NCBI RefSeq assembly: GCF_030817215.1
Contig: NZ_JAUSZA010000001.1
Location: 2,516,501-2,580,500 of the forward strand
From: Paenibacillus sp. V4I3
Lineage (GTDB): Bacteria > Bacillota > Bacilli > Paenibacillales > NBRC-103111
Reading direction: 5' to 3'
DNA length: 64,000 bases
Shown here in pieces: positions 52,405 through 60,600 of this stretch; positions within the stretch are counted from its first letter, which is position 1; the number at the start of each line of letters is the position of its first letter. The notes beneath the pieces were generated by a model, which worked only from the letters and a program-made list of their open reading frames with translations, made no database searches and was not told the DNA's origin. The position numbers and the translations under genes were made by a program.

Positions 52405-53280
52405 ATGCATAAACAAACCTTTTCGGAGAAAATGTTTGAAAGAACGAATACGTTGCTGTTGGTCTTAATTGGAATTGTTTCGATCTTTCCCCTTTATTAT
52501 GTATTCTGTGTTTCATTCACAGACCCTGCTGTATATTTGAAGGGTGGACTTATCCTATATCCGCAAGGTTTTACCTTAGAGAATTACCGATACCTGCTAT
52601 CTACGCCGCTGTTTCCGCGTTCCATGGGCATAAGCGTTTATCTTGCCGTAATAGGCACGGCAATGAGTTTGATGGTTACTTCCGCGCTAGCCTATGCATT
52701 ATCCAGAAAGCGCATGCTAGGCAGAAAGTCGATACTGCTGCTGATCTTGTTCACAACTTTATTTCAGCCCGGTTTGATTCCGAATTATTTGTTAATCAAG
52801 GACTTGGGCTTGATTAATTCCTTGTGGGCGCTCATTCTTCCCGCGTTAAGCAGCGGTTGGAATGTGTTTCTGATCAAAAGCTTCTTTGATAGCATTCCCT
52901 CAAGCTTGGAAGAAGCAGCTGTTATTGACGGATGTAACGATGTTCATGTGTGGTGGCGGATTATTTTACCGCTATCTCTTCCGGCGTTGGCTACATTCGG
53001 ATTGTTTTTTGCGATAGGTTATTGGAATGTATTTTTTAATGCGGTTCTTTATATCAATGATTTCCAAAAATGGCCGCTGCAGCTGGTGTTAAGGCAGATG
53101 CTGATCGATTCCAGTACTTCGGCCGGTGGGGGGAACATTCTCGAGGAAGGGCAAATCATAAACCCGCAATCGATCAAGATGGCGGCCGTCCTTATTGCTA
53201 CGATCCCCATTCTAATGGTATACCCATTCCTTCAAAAGCATTTTACCAAAGGAGTTTTGGTAGGCTCTATCAAGGAATGA
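52405..53280 (+). CDS. Second oligosaccharide ABC importer, LplC-type permease
   Basis: A 291-residue permease with six membrane segments, EAA loop EEAAVIDGCNDVHVWWRI and the family ending FLQKHFTKGVLVGSIKE. ATG 52405 has GGGGGGAGGAAGCT just upstream; the open frame reaching back to 52351 overlaps the previous gene. It works with the permease encoded before it and the binding protein after it. Confidence 0.91.
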   Translation: MHKQTFSEKMFERTNTLLLVLIGIVSIFPLYYVFCVSFTDPAVYLKGGLILYPQGFTLENYRYLLSTPLFPRSMGISVYLAVIGTAMSLMVTSALAYALSRKRMLGRKSILLLILFTTLFQPGLIPNYLLIKDLGLINSLWALILPALSSGWNVFLIKSFFDSIPSSLEEAAVIDGCNDVHVWWRIILPLSLPALATFGLFFAIGYWNVFFNAVLYINDFQKWPLQLVLRQMLIDSSTSAGGGNILEEGQIINPQSIKMAAVLIATIPILMVYPFLQKHFTKGVLVGSIKE

Positions 53281-53324
53281 GATCATACAGTATGTTGAGT
53301 TGCCAAAAAGGGAGGAAAAAAACA

Positions 53325-54905
53325 ATGAAACACCTCACATCCATTCGAAAGAAGTCGGCCGTACTTCTGGTTTTAACGCTTGCAACAGGTACACTGCTGG
53401 CGGCATGCGCTAAAGAAAGCGGCACACCCGCTACGAATACAAGTGGCAGCTCAATGCCAACTGCCAGTGCGAAAGCGTTAGAACCACCAACACCCATTAG
53501 CATTATGTCTACGTTCTATGGAGCAGAGCCTCCTGGCCCGGATAATGTGGTGATCAAAGAAATCGAGAAACGGACCAACACCAAGCTCACCATTACATGG
53601 GTGTCTCCAAACAGCTATAACGAGAAGGTAAACGTTACCCTCGCATCCGGAGAAATTCCGGACATTACTTTAATCGGGGATAATTTTGCGTCAAATGTAA
53701 GAACTATGGCCGCTCAGGGCGCCTTTTGGGATTTGGAGAAATATATAAACGACTACCCTAATTTGAAAGCTTACCCGAAGGAAGCCTATGATAATACCCG
53801 GTACCAGGATGGTAAAATGTACGCCATCCCCCGCGTTCGGGGATTGGAAGCGGGCATGTTGTCCGTTCGTAAGGATTGGCTGGATAAGCTAAATCTGAAG
53901 GTTCCGCAAACGATGGACGATCTCTATAAAGTGATGGAAGCATTTACAAAGAATGACCCTGACGGAAATGGTAAAGCGGATACGGTTGGATTGGTTGGCA
54001 ACATTGATTCAGGCGGCTTAAGTTTGGGCAGTTTCAATGGGATTATAAGTACGTTCCAAAATGCCAATGACAGTTGGAAGCTCGACAATAGCGGTAAATT
54101 GATCAACATGACAACGGATCCATCGACGAAAGAGGCGATTGCTTGGCTGCGAAAAGCGTATGCGGATGGGTTGATTCACAAGGATTTTGCTACGCTCAAG
54201 AATACACAGGCGAGAGAATCTGTCATGGCAGGTAAAGCAGGGGTTTCCTTTGATGCTGTCTCGACAGGATGGGTGCTCACGGAAGGAATAAGAAAGACGG
54301 ATCCTAAGGGAGACATGCTTCCTCTGGTTTCATTAACGGGTCCAAGCGGAAATAAATATAATAGTAAAAGCTTGGGCTACAGCGGTGTATTTGTCATTCC
54401 GAAGTCAGTCCCTGAGGCTAAATTGAAGAAAATTTTGACATTTATTGATTACGGCGCTTCCGATGAAGGCTATGAGTTGGGTGCATATGGGTTTAAGGAC
54501 GTTCATTTCACTAAAGACGGCGACTTCTATAAACAGACGGAGCAGGCTCAAAAAGATATTGTTTCAACGTCGGCCTTCGGCCAAATTTTCACTAAGTACA
54601 ATAAATATACCTATGCGGTTGCTCCCAATATCGCAGCAGATTATTACAATCGAAATAAAGGAATCATTGATGAAATAAGCAAGATCAGTATTTCTAGCCC
54701 AGCTACAGGACTTTATTCCGAGACATGGACCAAATACCGAAATGAATTTTTTAAGAAGACAACAGATCTTCAGGTGAAAATCATTTTGGGAACAGAGCCG
54801 CTAGAAAGCTGGGATGCTTATGCGACGAAACTGGCGGCGGATCCGAATTGGGTTAAAGCGATGGAAGAGATGAATGCAGCGTATAAGAAGAAAGCTGGCA
54901 AGTAA
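53325..54905 (+). CDS. Second oligosaccharide ABC importer, LplA-type binding lipoprotein
   Basis: A 526-residue lipoprotein with lipobox LAAC (Cys28). It shares with the protein at 41161 the pieces VTLASGEIPDITLIGD, FWDLEKYINDYPNL and RKDWLDKLNLKVPQTMDDLY, and the EF-hand-like DPDGNGKADTVG. ATG 53325 follows GGGAGG; the frame is open far upstream through the permease gene, which is chance. It should capture an oligosaccharide for the two preceding permeases; the sugar is unknown, with pectin-derived chains likely from context. Confidence 0.92.
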   Translation: MKHLTSIRKKSAVLLVLTLATGTLLAACAKESGTPATNTSGSSMPTASAKALEPPTPISIMSTFYGAEPPGPDNVVIKEIEKRTNTKLTITWVSPNSYNEKVNVTLASGEIPDITLIGDNFASNVRTMAAQGAFWDLEKYINDYPNLKAYPKEAYDNTRYQDGKMYAIPRVRGLEAGMLSVRKDWLDKLNLKVPQTMDDLYKVMEAFTKNDPDGNGKADTVGLVGNIDSGGLSLGSFNGIISTFQNANDSWKLDNSGKLINMTTDPSTKEAIAWLRKAYADGLIHKDFATLKNTQARESVMAGKAGVSFDAVSTGWVLTEGIRKTDPKGDMLPLVSLTGPSGNKYNSKSLGYSGVFVIPKSVPEAKLKKILTFIDYGASDEGYELGAYGFKDVHFTKDGDFYKQTEQAQKDIVSTSAFGQIFTKYNKYTYAVAPNIAADYYNRNKGIIDEISKISISSPATGLYSETWTKYRNEFFKKTTDLQVKIILGTEPLESWDAYATKLAADPNWVKAMEEMNAAYKKKAGK

Positions 54906-54982
54906 AGCAGGTATGGCTTGGGATTTGTTTAATACTAACATCTAAGAATCTTACTAATGTTACTAGAGGTGGGCAGATCGCC

Positions 54983-57310
54983 ATGAGGAAGCTAAATCTG
55001 AATTATTATTATAAAAACTTAATCATTGTATTTATAGTAACCTGTCTTCCCATGGCGATCATTGCTGCTTGTAATTATTTTATTGCTGTTAAACAAATAG
55101 AAACGGAAGTAAAGCGAAGCCATCAACTGCAGCTTCAACAAATCTATAACAGTATGGAAAAACAACTGTCTCACCTGGAATTAATTGGCAATCAATGGGG
55201 ATTTAATCCGATTTTTAACAGCGACTTGCTTAATGGCGATTTGCGCCAGAAACCAGATGCGACGCGAGAGTTGCTGGTGTCTTTAAGGATATTGAAGGAA
55301 ACCAACCCTTTGATCGACAATGCGGTGCTGTATTTGCAAAAAGACCAATTATTAATTTCCGATGATGAAGGGATCAATTCAATAGCAGAAGAACCAACCA
55401 AGCAAACGTTTCAACAGCTTTTAACTACGAAATCATCCCTTTTCTGGTGGGATCATCCTGTCAGCGCGCTCAAATATAAAAACAAAGTGAACGTAGCTCT
55501 TGTTCACAAAGTTCAGGGACTGGAAGGAGCTCCCTTCGGTATCATCATTCTGTATATCAATAAGAGCCAGTTAGATGATTTGTTATTTCCTCTTAATCCT
55601 GATGGGGAAGGGGTCGCCTTCATCCTAAATAAAGAGGGTGAATGGGTAACAAACGGCAGACGTCAAAGTTCGGGACCTAACGAAATGGATGAAGCCGTTC
55701 GGCAGGAAGTATTACAACAAGGACGCCAAGGCGGCGATTTTATCTATAATCAGAACGGGGCAAGTTATTCCGTTACGATAGGGGTGTTATCGCGAAACGG
55801 TTGGAAGTATGTAGTGGCTACGCCGCTTTCCAAACTAACAGCACCAGTCATTTTGGTTTCGAAGCTTGGCCTTGCTGTCAGCTTGATAGGGTTACTGGTT
55901 GCTGTTGTCCTTTCCTTGTTGGCATCCCGAAGCATTTACAGGCCGGTTAAGCATTTGGTAGGTATGTTCATGGATAGCGTTGGGGGAGGAGCAGCACCTG
56001 CTGAGAAAAATGACGAATTCCAATTCATCGAAGGAAAATGGCGGAAGATGATTCATGAAAGCAGAGAGCTGCACGTGAATCTGGAGCAAAGCCGTCAATC
56101 GTTGAAGGAAGGGTTATTGCTGCAATTAATACAGGGACACTTATATTTCTTCTCCGAAGCTGAGCTGAAGAAGAAGATGTCGCTCCACGGCTGGAATGCA
56201 GACGATAAGGGCTTTGCTATTATCCTGGTCCGGATGGATGGCATCGCAGATAAGAAAGGAAAGTTTCATGAAGGCGACGAACAGCTTGCAACCTTCTCTG
56301 CGGTCAATATTTCACAAGAAATATTGAAAAGCAGTTCTAAGGATGCAGAAGTGATCAATTTCTATGATCTTTCTTTTGCTGTTTTACTTGCTTATCCGTC
56401 AGAGCTTCCCAAGGAGCAGGTCAAGAGCGATGTATTCCGACTGTCTGGAGAATTGATCAATATTCTGACTCGATTTACGCAAATGAGATTTACCGTAGGC
56501 GTAGGAAAGCTCGTATATCTTGCACAAGATATTCATAAATCATTGGAGGAAGCAAGGGAAGCACTGAGGTTCAGAGATTTAGACAAAAACGAACAGATCT
56601 TAGATATGGATAATTTGCTTCCGCAGGTAGCCCCTCATGTTAACTATCCGTTTGATATTGAAAATGCGATCATTCAATCCATGAAAATGGGTGTGGAAAA
56701 GGAAGCAGTTAGGCAGCTAGAGAGTTTTGTTAAAATGTTAAAGCAAAGCCAAGGCAAGGAGATGCTGTTCCAACAAGGAATGCTGCAGCTTCTGGGAAGT
56801 ATTCTGCATGCTTTACTGAAATCAGGTGTGTATTCGGCAGCACTGCATCGCGATGGTAACCTATTCGAACAATTGAGCGCCATTAAAGTCCCGGAAGAGA
56901 TGCTTCGATGGATGCGATCAAGAATCATACAACCGTATGTCGCCGAGCTCTCCAACACGCGGCAGAAGATCATGAAGCAGATCGTGAATAAGGTGATAGA
57001 CGCCATTCATGAGCATTACCATACTCCGATTTCTCTGGAATCCTGCGCGGATGCACATGGGATCACTTCCTACAATTTAAGCAAGGAATTTAAACAATAC
57101 ACGGGGACGAACTTTATCGACTTTCTGACAAATATTCGTTTGGAGAAAGCCAAGGAGCTTTTGCGGACAACCGATATGAAAATGAACGATATTGCCGAGC
57201 AAGTAGGCTATCAGCCGACTTATTTTATACGGATTTTCAAGAAGGTGGAAGGGAGTACTCCTGGTCGTTACAGAGAGATGAATGTTACACATTTTTCTGT
57301 TGATTCATGA
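54983..57310 (+). CDS. Membrane-bound AraC-family sensor-regulator (second copy)
   Basis: The 775-residue protein has membrane segments at about 12-33 and 295-315, an extracellular sensor between them, and a C-terminal AraC domain (about 670-770) with FKQYTGTNFIDFLTNIRLEKA and VGYQPTYFIRIFKK. It is a full-length paralogue of the protein at 33723. It lies 77 bp after the second importer and most likely responds to the sugar that importer handles. AGAGGTGGGCAG precedes the ATG. A strong terminator follows. Confidence 0.91.
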   Translation: MRKLNLNYYYKNLIIVFIVTCLPMAIIAACNYFIAVKQIETEVKRSHQLQLQQIYNSMEKQLSHLELIGNQWGFNPIFNSDLLNGDLRQKPDATRELLVSLRILKETNPLIDNAVLYLQKDQLLISDDEGINSIAEEPTKQTFQQLLTTKSSLFWWDHPVSALKYKNKVNVALVHKVQGLEGAPFGIIILYINKSQLDDLLFPLNPDGEGVAFILNKEGEWVTNGRRQSSGPNEMDEAVRQEVLQQGRQGGDFIYNQNGASYSVTIGVLSRNGWKYVVATPLSKLTAPVILVSKLGLAVSLIGLLVAVVLSLLASRSIYRPVKHLVGMFMDSVGGGAAPAEKNDEFQFIEGKWRKMIHESRELHVNLEQSRQSLKEGLLLQLIQGHLYFFSEAELKKKMSLHGWNADDKGFAIILVRMDGIADKKGKFHEGDEQLATFSAVNISQEILKSSSKDAEVINFYDLSFAVLLAYPSELPKEQVKSDVFRLSGELINILTRFTQMRFTVGVGKLVYLAQDIHKSLEEAREALRFRDLDKNEQILDMDNLLPQVAPHVNYPFDIENAIIQSMKMGVEKEAVRQLESFVKMLKQSQGKEMLFQQGMLQLLGSILHALLKSGVYSAALHRDGNLFEQLSAIKVPEEMLRWMRSRIIQPYVAELSNTRQKIMKQIVNKVIDAIHEHYHTPISLESCADAHGITSYNLSKEFKQYTGTNFIDFLTNIRLEKAKELLRTTDMKMNDIAEQVGYQPTYFIRIFKKVEGSTPGRYREMNVTHFSVDS

Positions 57311-57357
57311 TAAATTTATAAAATAACACAATGGCTGATTGTGAAAATGAGCCCAAT

Positions 57358-57385
57358 GACCTGAGGCAAAGCCTCAGGTTTTTTG
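57358..57385 (+). terminator. Terminator after the second AraC gene
   Basis: CCTGAGGC (57360-57367), loop AAA and GCCTCAGG (57371-57378) form a perfect 8-bp stem, followed by six T residues. Confidence 0.88.
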
Positions 57386-57404
57386 CATTTTATAAACTAA
57401 AAAT

Positions 57405-57580
57405 TTCGGCGAATAAGACAAAAAATAATTGTTTCATTCATGTTGCAGTTTAACTTGAAAGTATAGAATAAATCTGTAATTACAGTCGCTTATCTCTGTG
57501 ATAGGTTCCTTTCCTTGGTTAGTTAGGAGAAACAAATTTTACAAATTTATTTAAGGAGGTTGGTTGTGAACTTGTTGGAC
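57405..57580 (+). repeat. Duplicated regulatory segment, copy 1
   Basis: This stretch closely matches 63086-63266. Shared blocks include TTCGGCGAATAAGA, AAAAAATAATTGTTTCATTC, AAGTATAGAATAAATCTG, CAAATTTTACAAA and TTTAAGGAGG. It contains a possible TTGAAA -35 element and ends with a ribosome binding site and a start codon that in copy 2 begin a GH105 gene. Here that reading frame stops after six codons. Confidence 0.85.
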
Positions 57581-57586
57581 GTGTAA
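57566..57586 (+). CDS. Six-codon leader frame, truncated remnant of a GH105 start
   Basis: AAGGAGG at 57553-57559 is followed by GTG AAC TTG TTG GAC GTG TAA. The peptide MNLLDV aligns with MNPLYI at the start of the GH105 gene at 63252. It is most simply a relic of the duplication, though it could be translated as a leader peptide. Confidence applies to the relic reading. Confidence 0.4.
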   Translation: MNLLDV

Positions 57587-57600
57587 TGTAATTTCCAATC

Positions 57601-57615
57601 ATGAAAACGCTATCA
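57601..57615 (+). promoter_or_regulatory. CcpA cre site upstream of the secreted beta-helix gene
   Basis: ATGAAAACGCTATCA fits every constrained position of the WTGNAANCGNWNNCW consensus. It lies 60 bp before the start codon and downstream of the promoter-bearing repeat, so bound CcpA would block elongation: repression by preferred sugars. Confidence 0.65.
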
Positions 57616-57675
57616 GCATGTGTTTTCGTAAAATCAAATGGGTTTCGATACATCCATTTAATTAGGAGGTAAAAG

Positions 57676-60600
57676 ATGTTAATAAAAGTAATTAAACATT
57701 TGATTCGATTTGTTGAGCTTACAGCTCTGGCTTTGTTACTATTTATTTTCAATCCTTTTGTTTATAACTCGGTATCAGCAGAAGAAACACAACCACAAGA
57801 AATAGTTTATGTATCCCCAAGCGGTTCAGATATGACCGGAAATGGGATGGAAAGCAGTCCTTTTCTAACCATAACAAAAGCACGTGACACAGTCAGGGAA
57901 TCTATCGCCAATCATACCATGACCGGGGATATTACCGTATATCTACGGGGAGGAACATATTTTCAAAGCAGCACGCTTACATTTGAACCGGAGGATTCCG
58001 GACTAAACGGCTATAACATTATCTATAAGGCTTATCCGGGGGAAACCCCGATCATTAGCGGGGGCCAGCCTATCACTGGGTGGCAATTAATGTCGGCAGG
58101 GCTTTACAAGGCCCCGGTCGATTCACTTGACTTCCGGCAGCTATATATCAATGGCGACCGTGGCGTCAGGGCGCGTACACCGAATGCAGGAAGTTTTTAT
58201 AGATTAAAATCCTTTGATAACGACAACAAGACCATCAAAGTGAACCTCTCCGAAGCCGATGGCTTGGTTGGGGGATCAGGCACTGCTGAAATGGTCATTC
58301 AGACCCATTGGGCGGACCGGCATCTTCTAGTTGAATCCGTCAATATCGGAAATACTGAGGCGACCATAACCCCCAAGGAGCCTGAAAGGGACCAGGTTAT
58401 CGGCAATGAAAATCCAAAAAGCGAATCCAATCAATCCTATCATTTTGAGAATAAATTGGCCTTTTTGGATCAGGGCGGGGAGTGGTTCTTAGACAAGGAG
58501 AATCAAGAAGTCTATTATCAACCTCGTCCGGGCGAGGATATGTCTACTGCTGTCGTTATCGCCCCCAAATTGGAAACCGTGGTCAAACTTACGGGCACCG
58601 TGGATAATCCCGTACATCATATTCAATTCCATGGTGTGAGTTTCGAGCATTCCACCTGGCTGAAGCCTAATGATGGTTATGCCGCCGTACAGGCGACATA
58701 TTATACGGTCGGAGGCCTCTGGTATGGCGGCAAGCTTCCCGGAGCGGTACTGATGGAAGCTGCAGGCAATATCCGGTTTGAGCGCAATACGTTCAAGCAT
58801 TTGGGCGCAACGGGGTTGGACCTGAGTTACGGCAATTTCGATACATCCATTGTGGGCAATGTGTTTACGGATATTTCCGGCAACGGTGTTGGGGTAGCAA
58901 GCAAACTCTATACACTAACTGCAGCTCCGACCGATCCTCGAATGATTGATAAAAGAATTCAAATTAATAACAACTATGTCTCAAAAACTGGGCAGGACTA
59001 TTATGGCGCCGTAGGAATTTTTGGAGGCTATGTGGAAGAACTGACGGTAGAGCATAATGATATTACAGATTTGCCTTATAGCGGAATGTCGGTAGGCTGG
59101 GGCTTTACCACTACTCCAACGGCACTGAAGAATAACATAATAAGGAATAACCATATTTATAATGTCATGAATTTGCTGGATGACGGCGGCGGAATTTATA
59201 CTTTGTCCTATCAGCCCGGCACCCAAATCAAAGAAAACTATATCCACGACGTTGTCCGTTCGCCCTGGACCACTGTCAACTTTCCGGATAAAGAATGGTG
59301 GCGGAACCTTGGGATTTACCTGGATAATAGAAGTTCAGGAATGACAGTTATGAATAATGTTATTTTGAATGCGGAAAGAACGATTAAAACCAACATTGAA
59401 CCGTACGGGTCCAATACCTTTATACGTAATCACAACGACCTTCAGTGGGTCAAGGATCTTGCTGGGATCGAGCCTGCCTTTCAGGACATCCGTTTGACGG
59501 TAGCGGGAAACCCACCGCCTGCTGTGCTGGATACTATGCCGCCGACCCTGTTGAGCGCTGAGACGAATGAAACGGGAACTGAGATTTTGCTGACTTTTAA
59601 TGAACCGTTGGAAGCCATCTCGGACTCGGGAATCTTGGACGCTTCCAAATTTATCTTAAACGGTACGACTGCCGTGGTATCTTCCGCTGTTTTGGATTAT
59701 GCGGATGTCAGAAATGCAAAGGCAAAGCTTTTACTGAACAAGACCGCTGGTTATGGCAAGACGGTTACTCTCACACTGTCGGCAGGCGCAGTAAAGGATG
59801 TAGCATTAAATAGTATTCAAGAAGCAAATAGTTTCAGTATCACCAATAATACGCTTATCCCATATTTTATGAAGGTTTCCATGGTAGGGTCGCCGATTCT
59901 GCATGTTGGAGAGACTACACAAATTAAAGCTGCTTTTACAACCAGAGACGGCATGCCGGTAGAAATATCGCAAGGTATCCTTGCCTATAACTCTGCGGAT
60001 AGCAGCATTGTAACGGTAAATAACGGTAATGGTATGGTGACAGGGATAAAAGCGGGAGAAACTAAAGTAGCTGTTAGTTTCCAAATTGACGGAATTGAAT
60101 TCCTGTCTAACGTAAATCTGCTTGTTATCCCTGCGGGCACTCCCCGGCCCGAGCTTGTGAACATTGCAAAAGGAAGGTCGGCAACGGCAACAAGTGAATA
60201 TAGCTCAACCTATGCCGCAAGCAAGGCTATCGATGATAATATCAATACGGCCTGGATTACAGCCGGAACAGCATCATGGACGGTAGATTTAGGTGAACAG
60301 GTTGACTTATATCGGCCTCGTAGAATCGAATTTGTAACCAGACAGGATGCTGATCAAAATTCTTCGCGAATCAACTTTGAAATCAGGGCGTCGAATGACA
60401 GTACATTCGCAACTTATACAACATTGGGAAGCCAAGGGCCTGGTGTATTACCGTATAGATCGACATGGTCTGTTGATTTGACAGATACAAGCAGCTATAG
60501 ATATATACGCTTTGTCAAACCGGTGAATTTTGCAGCGGTAGCTGAACTCAGGGTACTGGCTGAGCCCAAGGATTCTCAGAATGAGGTTTCATCAATAACC

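Noticed and set aside
53070..53324. 85-residue N-terminal extension of the binding lipoprotein
   Set aside because: It runs in another frame of the permease gene; the signal peptide and GGGAGG site place the start at 53325.
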